The notes below the pieces were generated by a model. The model was not told the DNA's origin. It saw only the letters and a list, made by a program, of their open reading frames with translations, and did no database searches. The translations under genes were made by a program, and so were the position numbers. A stretch of DNA of 64,000 nucleotides from CAWEWH01 sp963812775 (GTDB lineage: Bacteria; Pseudomonadota; Alphaproteobacteria; Rhizobiales; Beijerinckiaceae): the NCBI GenBank assembly GCA_963812775.1, contig CAWEWH010000009.1, forward strand, positions 186,001 to 250,000, written 5' to 3'. Positions 27,473 through 38,146 of the stretch are shown piece by piece. Every line of letters starts with the position of its first letter. The stretch's first letter is position 1.

Positions 27473-28372
27473 ATGAACGGAAAGCCTGCGCCTTGTGTCG
27501 CGACGCTGATCGCAAGTAAAGCCGCGCTCGGCGCCGCCGACCTTGCGGCGGCGCAGCGGCTTCCCGGCGCCGGCGAGCCGCAATGGCTCGATCGCCAGCG
27601 CGCCGCCGACGTGCCCTTCGTCGGCCAGGACGACAATGCCGCCCTTGCGGCCGACCTGCGCGCCGCCCTCGACGGCCGCGGCATCGATGTGGTGGTGCAG
27701 CCCGCCGCCAACCGCCGCAAGACGCTGTTCGTGGCCGACATGGACTCCACCATGATCGGCCAGGAATGCATCGACGAGCTGGCCGATTTCGTCGGCCTCA
27801 AGGCCGAGGTGTCGCGGATTACCGAGCGCGCCATGCGCGGCGACATCGCCTTCGAGCCGGCCTTGCGCGAGCGCGTGGCACTGCTGGCGAAGCTCCCCGT
27901 CACCGTCATCGATGAGATCCTGGAGAAGCGCATCACGCTGACCCCCGGCGGCCGCACGCTGGTCAAGACCATGCGGGCCAATGGCGGCTACACCTGCCTC
28001 GTGTCGGGGGGCTTCACCCTCTTCACCGGCCCCCTCAGCGCGAGGATCGGTTTCGACGCCCATCGCTCGAACCGCCTCGTTGTCGAGGCCGGGCGTCTTG
28101 CGGGCCGGGTCGAGGAGCCGATCCTGGGGCGGGAGGCCAAGCTTCAGGCGCTCATCGAGCTGCGCCAGACGCTCAAGCTCAATCGTGAGGATACGCTCGC
28201 CGTCGGCGACGGCGCCAACGACCTCTTGATGCTGCGCGAGGCCGGCCTCGGGGTCGCCTTTCGCGCCAAGCCCGCGGTGGCGGCCGCCGCCGCGGCGCGC
28301 ATCGACCATGGCGACCTGACCGCGCTGCTCTATGCGCAGGGCTATCGAAGCGAAGAGTTTACGGAAGCTTAG
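27473..28372 (+). CDS. serB: Phosphoserine phosphatase
   Basis: 299 residues. HAD motifs: TLFVADMDSTMIGQECIDELADF (nucleophile Asp), CLVSGGFTLFTGPLS, and AVGDGANDLLMLREAG. Last step of serine synthesis. The N-terminal ~90 residues correspond to the variable regulatory part of SerB. Divergent from miaA, an arrangement common in Rhizobiales. Confidence 0.95.
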   Translation: MNGKPAPCVATLIASKAALGAADLAAAQRLPGAGEPQWLDRQRAADVPFVGQDDNAALAADLRAALDGRGIDVVVQPAANRRKTLFVADMDSTMIGQECIDELADFVGLKAEVSRITERAMRGDIAFEPALRERVALLAKLPVTVIDEILEKRITLTPGGRTLVKTMRANGGYTCLVSGGFTLFTGPLSARIGFDAHRSNRLVVEAGRLAGRVEEPILGREAKLQALIELRQTLKLNREDTLAVGDGANDLLMLREAGLGVAFRAKPAVAAAAAARIDHGDLTALLYAQGYRSEEFTEA

Positions 28373-28419
28373 CGCCGATCCCGCGGTTTCCGGGACGCTC
28401 TACGCGAAGGGCGCCGCCG

Positions 28420-28524
28420 TCAGATGACGGCGTAGAGATTGAGCAGGCAGAAGCCGGCGCACGCCGCAAACAGCGTGTAGGTGCCGATATCTTTCCAAAC
28501 GAGCTGCCGCATGAGCACGACCAT
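28420..28524 (-). CDS. 34-residue putative membrane microprotein
   Basis: A short frame, MVVLMRQLVWKDIGTYTLFA followed by a hydrophobic stretch and ending LLNLYAVI, with one transmembrane segment covering most of residues 15-34. ACGAGG six or seven bases upstream of the ATG is a good ribosome binding site. The sequence between serB and the glycosyltransferases holds nothing else. Short length makes it uncertain; a second Met at position 5 is an alternative start. Confidence 0.45.
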   Translation of the reverse strand: MVVLMRQLVWKDIGTYTLFAACAGFCLLNLYAVI

Positions 28525-28684
28525 ACGCGCGCCTCGTTAAGAGTGCCTTGCGAAAAATCAACAGCGGCGCCCTTTCGAAAGCGAGGCGCGAGCGCACCGC
28601 AACCGGCGAGCTCGAAGGCCAAAATCGACGGCTTGGAGCCCGGATGCGATTGCGCGCCGCCGGAGCGCGCTCTAAGACCGCTCC

Positions 28685-30184
28685 ATGGGGCACGCCTCCG
28701 ATCCGCTCTTCACCGTCGTCTACCCGCTGCACGACACCCGTGGCAGGGCCGCGGAGCGCCTTGCCACCTGGTCGCGCCGGCAGACATTGGCGCGGGACCG
28801 ATACCGGGTCATCGCGGTGCTCACCGACGAGTTATCCGCCGAGGAGCAGGAGGTCAAGGCCCTGCTCGATCCGCAGGACGCGGTGCTGCGGCTCCCGGAC
28901 GGCACCGACGGCTCCCTGTGGAATGGCGCGGCCGAGCATGCCGGAGCGCCTTGGCTCGTCTTCACCGAGGGGCATTGCCTCGCCGACCCGGGCTGCCTCG
29001 AGGCGGTTGCGCGCTGGCTTGACACCAAGCCCGCCTCCCCGGTCGGCAACTTCCTCATCGGCCACCCCGACGACCATCTTCTCGCCCGGCTCAGCGAGCG
29101 CTGGTTCGGTGAGGTCTACGCAACCTGGGCGTCGCCGGGGGAGTGGCCCCGCCTGCTGCGGCCGGGATTCATCATCCGCACCGACGTGTTCCGGGCGAGC
29201 GGCGGGTACGATCCGCGCTATGGCATGTTCGCGCCGGCCCTGCTGTCGGCCAAGCTTCATGCCCAGGGTATCCGCATGGAGCCGGTGCCGGACGCGCGCG
29301 TCATTCATATTGACGACGATCGCATGAGCGATCTCGACTACGACACGGCCGAGTATGTCGAGAGCGAGCTCGGCGCCCGCTCCACCCATGATCCGCGCTT
29401 CTTCGAGCGCTATTTCGGCCATGAGCCGGGCTACGCCAACCAGCTTCTGGCGCGCCCGCGCATTGCCGCCTCCGTGGTTCGCGCCATTGTGGCGGCGATC
29501 GTCGCCAATCCCCGACGGACGCGCGAGCTCGTCGCACTGCTCGGTCCAAGCTTCAGGACCATCGCCTCGGCGCTCCTGCCCCGCGCCTTCGTCGAGCGGC
29601 TCATCGTCGCCTGCGACGAGTTCGCGGTGGCACATCTGCCGATGCCCAGCGGTCTCCGCTACAAATGGTTCGTGGCCGCCCATGCGCGCTTCGTGCGCAT
29701 CGCGCGGCGGCGTTGGGTCCGCGCTCACAGGGTGGCCGACGCCGGTGACTGGGAAGAGGCGTCGATTACCGAGCTTGGACCCGGCCGACTCTCAGGCGTG
29801 CATGGCCTCGAGGAGCATGCCGGGCGGCCGTTTCGTTGGACCGAGCCCGTCGCGTTGCTGCGCCTGGCGGCCCGTAACGCCGAGCGCACACTCAGCGTCG
29901 AGACCGGCGCCATCCGGGGCAATCCTCGCGCCAGCGTCATGGCGGTCATCGCCGATGGTCGCGTGGTGCCGCCCGCCGCGATCGCCGCCGCCGGCGGCAC
30001 GCTCACCGTGCGGCTGCCAGCCGCCCCTTCCGGCGTCCAGGCGCAAAGCGTCATCATTCTCATGATGCCCCTCGTGCCGGCGCGTTCAGGCTCACCCGAC
30101 GGGCGGCGTCTCGGCCTGCCGGTCCTTGCAGTGGCCTGCCCGCCCGATGAGGCGATGCCGCTGCCGCGGAGTGCGGCGGCTTGA
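28685..30184 (+). CDS. Glycosyltransferase family 2-like protein
   Basis: 499 residues. The N-terminal ~230 residues look like a GT-A fold (DPLFTVVYPLHDTRGRAAER, WLVFTEGHCLADPGCLEAVA, GFIIRTDVFRASGGYDPRYG). The next ~150 residues are helical and basic, and the last ~120 are beta-rich and unassigned. No strict DxD is obvious in the usual place. First of three same-strand glycosyltransferases; overlaps the next gene by TTGA. Probably makes a surface polysaccharide. Confidence 0.7.
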   Translation: MGHASDPLFTVVYPLHDTRGRAAERLATWSRRQTLARDRYRVIAVLTDELSAEEQEVKALLDPQDAVLRLPDGTDGSLWNGAAEHAGAPWLVFTEGHCLADPGCLEAVARWLDTKPASPVGNFLIGHPDDHLLARLSERWFGEVYATWASPGEWPRLLRPGFIIRTDVFRASGGYDPRYGMFAPALLSAKLHAQGIRMEPVPDARVIHIDDDRMSDLDYDTAEYVESELGARSTHDPRFFERYFGHEPGYANQLLARPRIAASVVRAIVAAIVANPRRTRELVALLGPSFRTIASALLPRAFVERLIVACDEFAVAHLPMPSGLRYKWFVAAHARFVRIARRRWVRAHRVADAGDWEEASITELGPGRLSGVHGLEEHAGRPFRWTEPVALLRLAARNAERTLSVETGAIRGNPRASVMAVIADGRVVPPAAIAAAGGTLTVRLPAAPSGVQAQSVIILMMPLVPARSGSPDGRRLGLPVLAVACPPDEAMPLPRSAAA

Positions 30185-31503
30185 GTGTCGAGGGCCGTCC
30201 GCTTCGCAAGATCGCGATGGTCAACACGGCGGACGAGGGGGGCGGAGCTGAACGGATCGCCATGGCAACCCTCGCGGGTTTCGGCGCCCGCGGCATCGAT
30301 GCCTGGCTCCTCGTCGGGGCGCGCAAGACGGACCATCCGCGTGTTCTGCCCTTCCACTCGAGCCCGTTCTTCGACTACCGCCCTTACGCGGCCTCGCAGG
30401 CCGGCCGCGAACGGCGCCGCCGCATCGATCGGTGGCTGGGCCTCGAGGACTTCAATCACCCCTACGCGCACCACGTCGCGGAGCTGACCGGTTCGCCTCC
30501 GGACCTCGTCATCTGCTTCAATCTGCATGGCGGCTATTTCGACCTGCGTGCGCTTGCGCCCCTCAGCCGCCGCGTGCCGGTAATCCTGCGCCTGTGCGAC
30601 AGCTGGTTGTTCACCGGCCATTGCGCGCAGACGCAAGCCTGTCCGCGCTGGGAGACAGGCTGCGGCCGCTGCCCCGATCTTGAGCTCCCGCCGGCCATCA
30701 GCCGCGATGCGACACGGCTCAATTGGTGGCGCAAGAGCCGTTCGCTACGCGGCGCGCGCCTCCACGTATCGGCGGAGTCGGAATGGGTGCTCGAGCGCGC
30801 CAGGAAATCGTTGCTGGCACCGACGATCGTCGGTTGGAATCTCATCCCCGCCGGCATCGACCTCGCGACGTTCCGCCCCGGCCCCAAGGACGCGGCGCGG
30901 CAGGATCTCGGAATGAGCCTGCGCGACCGCCTCCTGCTCTTTGTCGCCAATGGCGGGGCGGCCAACCCATACAAGGATTTCGCCACGGTGCGGCGCGCCG
31001 TTGTCGCGCTGGCACGTGAGACGGCGGCGCGGCCGCTTACGCTTCTCGTCGTCGGCGGCCATGGCAGCCAGCCCGACGAAGACCTCGCGCCCGGCGTCCG
31101 CCTGCGCCACCTGAACTACGTCGCATCGCCCACGAAAATGGCCCAGCACTACCGCGCCGCCAACGTCCTCCTGCATGCCGCCGCCGAGGAACCGTTCGGC
31201 CTGTCGGTGGCCGAGGCTCTCGCCTGCGGCACACCCGTTGTGTCGGCGGCGGCGGGCGGCGTTCTCGAGACGGTCGAGGCGGGGCGAACCGCGTTCGTCG
31301 TCGCGTCGCATGACGCCGCCGCGATGACGCGCGCCATCGCCTGCCTCATCGGCGATCCCGCCCTGCACGCCCGCATGTCGGCGGCAGCCGCCGCGAGTGC
31401 CCGCGCCCGCTTCGATCACAACATCATGCTGGATGCGCTCTACGGCTGGTGCCGTGAAGTTCATGCTGGCTGGCATGAAGCTGCCGCCCGCCGCCAAGCC
31501 TAG
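30181..31503 (+). CDS. Glycosyltransferase family 4 protein
   Basis: 440 residues from a TTG start overlapping the previous stop. N-terminal IAMVNTADEGGGAERIAMATL is the GT-B donor-acceptor opening; LCDSWLFTGHCAQTQACPRWETGCGRC is a Cys-rich loop seen in WcaC/Wbb-type transferases. The C-terminal half carries AAEEPFGLSVAEALACGTPVVSAAAGGV, the nucleotide-sugar-binding E-x7-E motif. Probably adds a sugar to a lipid-linked surface glycan. Confidence 0.85.
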   Translation: MSVEGRPLRKIAMVNTADEGGGAERIAMATLAGFGARGIDAWLLVGARKTDHPRVLPFHSSPFFDYRPYAASQAGRERRRRIDRWLGLEDFNHPYAHHVAELTGSPPDLVICFNLHGGYFDLRALAPLSRRVPVILRLCDSWLFTGHCAQTQACPRWETGCGRCPDLELPPAISRDATRLNWWRKSRSLRGARLHVSAESEWVLERARKSLLAPTIVGWNLIPAGIDLATFRPGPKDAARQDLGMSLRDRLLLFVANGGAANPYKDFATVRRAVVALARETAARPLTLLVVGGHGSQPDEDLAPGVRLRHLNYVASPTKMAQHYRAANVLLHAAAEEPFGLSVAEALACGTPVVSAAAGGVLETVEAGRTAFVVASHDAAAMTRAIACLIGDPALHARMSAAAAASARARFDHNIMLDALYGWCREVHAGWHEAAARRQA

Positions 31504-31569
31504 CGATTTGCGACGCCTGCGGATTTGACGCTACAAGGGCGCTGACGCGCCTGGGGCGGAACGCGCACC

Positions 31570-32589
31570 ATGGATGATCCTACAAGGCCGGGACGGCTGG
31601 AAGCGGCACCGCGGTCGGCGCCGTCCGAGCTGTCCATCGAGGAACGCTTGGCGCAGATCGAGCGCCGCACCGATTCGCTCATCACCATGGCGCGGGCGGG
31701 GTTCTATGAATCGTGGCGCCGGCGGCTGCGCCCGCGCCTCTGGACGTTCAAGCAATACATGACGCGGCGGCTGCGCGTCCCGAAGCGTTACGCCGCCGAA
31801 CGGCTGCCCCCGGACCCGCCGAGCATCGACATCGTCACCGCTTCCTACAGTCAGGGCCGTTTCATCGGCGCCACGATCGACAGCGTGCATGCCCAGCACT
31901 ATCCACGGCTCACCTATATCGTGCAGGACGGCGTCTCCACCGACGGCACGCTCGGCGTGCTGCGGTCCTACGGCGAGCGTGTTTATTGGCGCAGCGAACC
32001 CGATGCCGGCCAGGGCGACGCCATCAACCGCGCCTTTGCCGATTGCGACGGCGAGATCATGGCCTATCTCAACAGCGACGACACGCTGTTGCCCGGCACG
32101 CTCGCCTACGTGGCGCGCGCCTTCCACGAACGCCCCGACATCGACATCGTCTATGGTCACCGCATCTATATCGACGAGGACGGTTTCGAGGTCGGCCGCT
32201 GCGTGCTGCCGCCGCACGACAGCAAGGCCTTGAAGTGGGCCGACTTCGTCCCGCAGGAGACCATGTTCTGGCGCCGGCGCGTTTGGGACGAGATCGGCCC
32301 GCTCGACGAGAGCTTTGCCTTCGCGCTCGACTGGGATTTCCTGCTGCGCGCCGAGGCGGCCGGCTTCCGCCTCGCCCGGCTGCCGCGTTTCCTCGCCTGC
32401 TTCCGCGTCCACGAGCAGCAGAAGTCGATCGGCATGATGGATCTTGGCGAGCAAGAGATGCGACAGCTGCGCTCACGCTACCTCGGCACGGCGCCTGGCC
32501 AGTATGAGATCCGCCGCGCGCTCGTGCCGTACCTGGTGCGGCAGCTCTTCTGCGACTGGATGTATCGGCTGGGCTTGTTCAGGTACTGA
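31570..32589 (+). CDS. Glycosyltransferase family 2 protein
   Basis: 339 residues. After an ~80-residue charged N-terminal region comes SIDIVTASYSQGRFIGATIDSV, QDGVSTDGTLGVLRSYG, AYLNSDDTLLPGTLA (the DxD-like metal site) and SFAFALDWDFLLRAEAAGF. A complete GT2 enzyme. Third of three same-strand transferases, about 66 bases after the previous gene. Confidence 0.88.
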   Translation: MDDPTRPGRLEAAPRSAPSELSIEERLAQIERRTDSLITMARAGFYESWRRRLRPRLWTFKQYMTRRLRVPKRYAAERLPPDPPSIDIVTASYSQGRFIGATIDSVHAQHYPRLTYIVQDGVSTDGTLGVLRSYGERVYWRSEPDAGQGDAINRAFADCDGEIMAYLNSDDTLLPGTLAYVARAFHERPDIDIVYGHRIYIDEDGFEVGRCVLPPHDSKALKWADFVPQETMFWRRRVWDEIGPLDESFAFALDWDFLLRAEAAGFRLARLPRFLACFRVHEQQKSIGMMDLGEQEMRQLRSRYLGTAPGQYEIRRALVPYLVRQLFCDWMYRLGLFRY

Positions 32590-32593
32590 AACT

Positions 32594-33811
32594 TCACGCC
32601 TCGGCGACGCTGCGCAACGCCGTGAGCAAGGTCGCGGCGCTGTCGGACCAGTCGTAGCGCGCCGCGCATGCGACAAGCCGCGCCCGCTCGACCTCCTCGC
32701 ACGGCCGCCCATCGATGGCCTCCTCCATCGCCTGCCGCCAGGCCGCCACGTCGTGCGGCGTAACGCGCCGGCCGACATCGCTGGAAATCTCGTCCATGGA
32801 TGTGCCGCTACTATGGGCAACCGGCGTGCCGCAGGCGAGCGCCTCGATGACGGGCATGCCAAAACCCTCGTAGATCGAAGGAAAGAGCATCAGCCGCGCC
32901 CCTTCGTAGAGGGCCCGCAAGGCGGCGTCCGGAAGGTGACCCAGGAACTTGAGCGTCCCCTCGCGCTCCAGGCGCCGGGCCGCCGCCGGCAGGTCGAGCT
33001 CGCCCCAGCCGCCGCCGCCGCAGACGACGAGCGGCGCGTGCCGCCGCGCCGCCGCGTCGAGGCCCGCATAGGCCTCGATGAGGGCCCGCAGATTCTTGCG
33101 TGGCTCGAGCGTGCCGACGGTGAGCAGGAAGCCGCCATAGTTCAGGCCGTGCCTGGATAGCGCGACCTCGGTCGCAGGCCGTCCAAGCCGACGGAAGACG
33201 GGTGCGGCGGCGGGTGGCGCCACGATGATCCTGTCCGGTGGGCAGCCGAACACCTCGATGATCTCGCGCTTGCTGAAGGCGGAGATGGTCTGCACGAGGG
33301 CCGCCTGCTCGATCACCTGCGGCAGACGCCGGTTCATCCAGCGGACGCGCTCAGCCGGGTGCATGTCGGGGAAGCGCACATGCGACAGATCGGTCAGCAG
33401 CGGCAGGACCGGCACGCCCGGATCGGCGGGCGGGATCGTGCTCGTGGCATAGAAGGCGTCGAGCGAACGGCCGCCAACGCTGCGCGCGAAGAGCGCCGCG
33501 CGGGTCAGACGATCCACCCGACGGACCGCATCGATGCGGCTGAGCGCGCTCCCCAACCGCTCCGGCAGACCGGGGCCCTCACGCGTCGGTGGCGAAAGGG
33601 CGCCACCCCCCTCCCCTGGCAGCGCCTTGCCGCGGCTTGCGGCGAAGCGGCGCAACCTCTCGCGATCGAGCCGCCGCCACCGCCATCCCTGAAAGCCGCT
33701 GAAGCGCATGTCGGGGGCGAGTATCTGCGCGGCGGCGACGATGCTGAGCACATAATTGCCGATGCCGGCGAGCGGCACGCGCCAGAAGCCGGCGTCGAGG
33801 CCGACATGCAT
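32594..33811 (-). CDS. Glycosyltransferase family 4 protein, mannosyltransferase-like
   Basis: 405 residues starting MHVGLDAGFWRVPLAGIGNYV. Contains PLLTDLSHVRFPDMHPAERVRWMN, LTVGTLEPRKNLRALIEAY and LFPSIYEGFGMPVIEALACGTPVAHSSG, typical of WbaZ/WbdB-like GT4 enzymes. Convergent with the GT2 gene across four bases. The tandem repeat array begins only four bases upstream of the start codon, and the frame stays open into the repeat. Confidence 0.88.
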   Translation of the reverse strand: MHVGLDAGFWRVPLAGIGNYVLSIVAAAQILAPDMRFSGFQGWRWRRLDRERLRRFAASRGKALPGEGGGALSPPTREGPGLPERLGSALSRIDAVRRVDRLTRAALFARSVGGRSLDAFYATSTIPPADPGVPVLPLLTDLSHVRFPDMHPAERVRWMNRRLPQVIEQAALVQTISAFSKREIIEVFGCPPDRIIVAPPAAAPVFRRLGRPATEVALSRHGLNYGGFLLTVGTLEPRKNLRALIEAYAGLDAAARRHAPLVVCGGGGWGELDLPAAARRLEREGTLKFLGHLPDAALRALYEGARLMLFPSIYEGFGMPVIEALACGTPVAHSSGTSMDEISSDVGRRVTPHDVAAWRQAMEEAIDGRPCEEVERARLVACAARYDWSDSAATLLTALRSVAEA

Positions 33812-33814
33812 GGC

Positions 33815-34044
33815 GCATGATCCCGAAAAGTGTTTGCGGTTTTCGGACAAGATCATGCGCAAGACCAAGACTTTTCGCATGATCCCGAAAAGTGTTTGCG
33901 GTTTTCGGACAAGATCATGCGCAAGACCAAGACTTTTCGCATGATCCCGAAAAGTGTTTGCGGTTTTCGGACAAGATCATGCGCAAGACCAAGACTTTTC
34001 GCATGATCCCGAAAAGCGCTTGCGGTTTTCGGACAGGGTCATGT
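33815..34044. repeat. Tandem array of GATCC-type palindromes, 62-bp period
   Basis: Units begin at 33815, 33877, 33939 and 34001. Each has GCATGATCCCGAAAAGTG, a short TTTGCGG turn, then TTTTCGGACAAGATCATGC, joined by the linker GCAAGACCAAGACTTTTC. The first three units are essentially identical, and the fourth is diverged and truncated. Each unit can fold as a stem-loop. There is no CRISPR-like unique spacer. Confidence 0.92.
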
Positions 34045-34080
34045 GCCGAGACGCCGGGAGTCCGGTCTCGCCGCCTGCGC

Positions 34081-36111
34081 TCACTTGGCGACCAGGAGCG
34101 CCTCCAGGGCCGCGAAAGTCTGCTGGTCGAAGCGGTCGCTTGGCCTGCGCTTCAGCAAGCCCTGAGCGAACAGCCGCTCCTCGACGACGCGCTTGGCCGG
34201 CGGCGTCAGCCAGCGGCCGTTCTCTTCGACCATCCATTTGCGGGTGACCTCGTTGCCTTCCTTGTAGGCCGCCAGCGCCATTTCGGCGGCACGCACTGGA
34301 TCGGGCCGGAAGCCGCCGAGGCCGACGGCGTAGTGATGGACGAGATTGTTCTTGGCCGTCAGGTTGCCGAGCGCCGCGGCCTTCTCGTACCAGAAGCGGC
34401 CGGCGCGGAAGTCCTGCGGCACGCCGAGGCCGCGCGACAGCGCGAAGCCGTAGTTGACCATTCCCCCGGCGTTGCCCGCTTCGGCAGCCTTGCGATAATA
34501 GAGCGCCGCCTTGGGGGGATTGCGTGGCACGATCTCGCCACGGCCATAGAGAAGGCCGGCGCGGTTGAGACAGACTGGGTCGCCGAGCTGTGCGGCCTCC
34601 TCGAAGAAGCGGGCGGCCTGCTCCGGGTTCTTGGCCGGATAGCCGGTGCCGAAGAAGTGCATGAAACCAAGCGCGCACACGGCCGGCGGATAGCGGACGG
34701 CCGCCGCCCTCTCATAGGCAATGCGGGCGCCATCGAAGTCGCGGCTGAAGCGCAGCGCCCGCGCCAGTTGGAAGTGGTAGCGCGGCTCGTTTGGCTTTGC
34801 CTCGATGGCCGCCTGGCAGGCCGCCTTGGCCAGCGGCACATTGAGTGCCTTGGCCTCGACGGGCGCCACTCCGGGCGGCCGGCGCGTATCGTCGGGTGAG
34901 GCCGTCAGCCGGTCGCAGGAATCTGCCGCGTTGCCGGCCACCGCAATGGCGGCGGTGCGCAATTGCTGCTCGGTCGCCTTGGTCACGTCGTCGGCACGGC
35001 CCACGACGATGCGGCGCGTCACCTCGGCGCCGCCGCGATTGACCACCACCTCGACGCTGCGTCCGGCCGGCACGGAGTTGATAGCCTGGCCTACGTCGCG
35101 CGGATTGCGCACATCCTTGCCGTCGAAGCGCACGATCACGTCGGTCAATTCGAGGCCGGCCGGCTTGGCGGGGCCGCGTTCATCGATGGCGACGATCTTG
35201 GCGCCGGTGCCGCTCGCCTGGTCGGCGGGCTGCACGCGCACGCCGATCCAGCTGCGTCCACCCTCGTCGGCCGGTTGGGCCGGCGCGTTGGCGGCCTTCT
35301 CCGGCGGGCGCGGCAGATTCGCGATCACCGTGCCGTCGGCCTGGCGCAGATAGAACTCGCCGATCACCGAGTTGGACAGTTCCGGCAGCTGCTTGCGGCC
35401 GGTGGCGTTGTAGACGTCCTGGCGGACGCGGGCGAACAGAGTGCGGATCTCCAGCCCCGGCGTCTCGACATGCTTCAGGAACGAGCCGGTGAACGGGCTG
35501 TTGCGGCCGCTGCCGTCGTCGGCCACCGCCTCCGACTGCGTCGCATAGGCGATGAGCGTGCCTTCGGCATTCTCCATCTTGGCGAGGCCGCGGCTGACGC
35601 CGCTCGAGCGCGTGCCGCCGACCCGCGCCTTGAGCTGGGCGGCGAGCGGGTTGTCGCGGCAGGCATCGAGGACGAGCATGCGCACGCCCGACGCGTTCTT
35701 GAGATCGGCCAGCACGTCGTCGACGCGCGCGAGCTCGTAGCGCACGTCCTCGGGGTCGTCGAGCTCGGCGTCCACCGGCACGACGTAGTTCTTGCCCTCG
35801 AACTGCAGCCCGTGGCCGGAATAGTAGAACACCGCGGCGTCGGCCCCCAGCGCCGACTTGGCGAACTTGTTGAACACCTTGTCCATGGCGCGCTTGTCGA
35901 GATCGGTCGCGATGTCGACCTCGAAGCCGAGCTTCTTCAACGCGTTGCCCACGTCGGCCGCGTCATTGACGGGGTTGGGCAGCTTGGCGGCATGCTTGTA
36001 GGCGGAGTTGCCGATGACCAGGGCCACCCGCCGCTCGGCCAGCGCCCCGCCGGCCCACAATTGGGCGAGCGCAACCGTCGCCGCGAAGACTAATCCCGCA
36101 CGTCGCCACAT
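34081..36111 (-). CDS. Periplasmic caspase-PDZ-Sel1 multidomain protein
   Basis: 676 residues from ATG 36111 (GGAG nine bases upstream; ATG 36132 also possible). Signal peptide to about 25. Caspase p20 domain about 26-255, with catalytic His 100 (FYYSGHGLQF) and Cys 151 (LVLDACRDNP) both present. PDZ domain about 286-378 (GVRVQPADQ, GPAKPAGLELTDVIVRFDGK). Sel1-like repeats about 440-620 (AVCALGFMHFFGTGYPAKN and MVNYGFALSRGLGVPQDFRA). A short C-terminal region follows, without a clear family. The PDZ closely resembles the first PDZ of the neighbouring DegP. Probably a periplasmic cysteine peptidase scaffold; substrate unknown. Confidence 0.88.
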   Translation of the reverse strand: MWRRAGLVFAATVALAQLWAGGALAERRVALVIGNSAYKHAAKLPNPVNDAADVGNALKKLGFEVDIATDLDKRAMDKVFNKFAKSALGADAAVFYYSGHGLQFEGKNYVVPVDAELDDPEDVRYELARVDDVLADLKNASGVRMLVLDACRDNPLAAQLKARVGGTRSSGVSRGLAKMENAEGTLIAYATQSEAVADDGSGRNSPFTGSFLKHVETPGLEIRTLFARVRQDVYNATGRKQLPELSNSVIGEFYLRQADGTVIANLPRPPEKAANAPAQPADEGGRSWIGVRVQPADQASGTGAKIVAIDERGPAKPAGLELTDVIVRFDGKDVRNPRDVGQAINSVPAGRSVEVVVNRGGAEVTRRIVVGRADDVTKATEQQLRTAAIAVAGNAADSCDRLTASPDDTRRPPGVAPVEAKALNVPLAKAACQAAIEAKPNEPRYHFQLARALRFSRDFDGARIAYERAAAVRYPPAVCALGFMHFFGTGYPAKNPEQAARFFEEAAQLGDPVCLNRAGLLYGRGEIVPRNPPKAALYYRKAAEAGNAGGMVNYGFALSRGLGVPQDFRAGRFWYEKAAALGNLTAKNNLVHHYAVGLGGFRPDPVRAAEMALAAYKEGNEVTRKWMVEENGRWLTPPAKRVVEERLFAQGLLKRRPSDRFDQQTFAALEALLVAK

Positions 36112-36223
36112 GGCTGCCGCTCCGAGCCGCATGAAATGGGGCGAAATCCTAGCCTGAATTTGGCGGCGCACCAGTGCGCTGGAGCACAGGAAGGTGCCCC
36201 GCGAGCAGACGAAGACCGTGGGA

Positions 36224-36252
36224 GGAAGGGCATCCCGCCATGGGGCCCTTCC
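36224..36252 (-). terminator. Hairpin downstream of degP
   Basis: GGAAGGGC (36224-36231) and GCCCTTCC (36245-36252) form a perfect stem about 50 bases after the degP stop. There is no clear U-tract. It may separate degP from the caspase-PDZ-Sel1 gene that follows on the same strand. Confidence 0.5.
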
Positions 36253-36300
36253 CTCGCTGTCACGTCGCGCCGGCTCGCCGGCAACGACGCTTGAGGCGCT

Positions 36301-37776
<1,476 letters not shown>

Positions 37777-37928
37777 TGTTGTCCTCTTGAATTCAGTCGA
37801 TGCCGGAGACCGGCAATTTGTCGCCGATAGAACCACGAAATGCGGCGGAACGGCGACACGTTTCCGCGAGTCCAAGTCTTCCGCGAGTCCAAGTCTCAAG
37901 ACCGGCGCGAGAGCCGCGTTGTGGCGCC

Positions 37929-38120
37929 TCAGAAACCCTGCCGCACGAGCCACACTACCACGATCCCGGCTGCCGCGGCGAGGAGCCCGACCGTCCTGAG
38001 CCGCCCCTCCGGGGCTCCCGAAATCTCCGCCATGGCGCGCTTGGCCGCCCCCGGAAAGGCGGCGAAGCACAAGCCTTCAAGCACCAGCACAAGGCCGAGC
38101 GCGGCGAGAAAATCATCCAT
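37929..38120 (-). CDS. DUF2065 small membrane protein (YjeT-like)
   Basis: 63 residues with two hydrophobic helices (LAALGLVLVLEGLCFAAFPG and GLLAAAAGIVVVWLVRQGF) around a basic loop. The YjeT/DUF2065 family commonly sits beside hflC, as here, with a 26-base gap. Possibly an accessory of the HflKC-FtsH complex; role not established. Confidence 0.9.
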   Translation of the reverse strand: MDDFLAALGLVLVLEGLCFAAFPGAAKRAMAEISGAPEGRLRTVGLLAAAAGIVVVWLVRQGF

Positions 38121-38146
38121 GCCGCGCCGTCATACACCAATTCCCG

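Noticed and set aside
33815..34044. Repeat array considered as a CRISPR
   Set aside because: There are no unique spacers, the linker itself is repeated, and no cas genes are nearby.
28685..34044. Glycosyltransferase block considered as a genomic island
   Set aside because: No integrase, tRNA target or direct flanking repeats were found, and base composition looks like the surroundings; kept only as an interruption of synteny.
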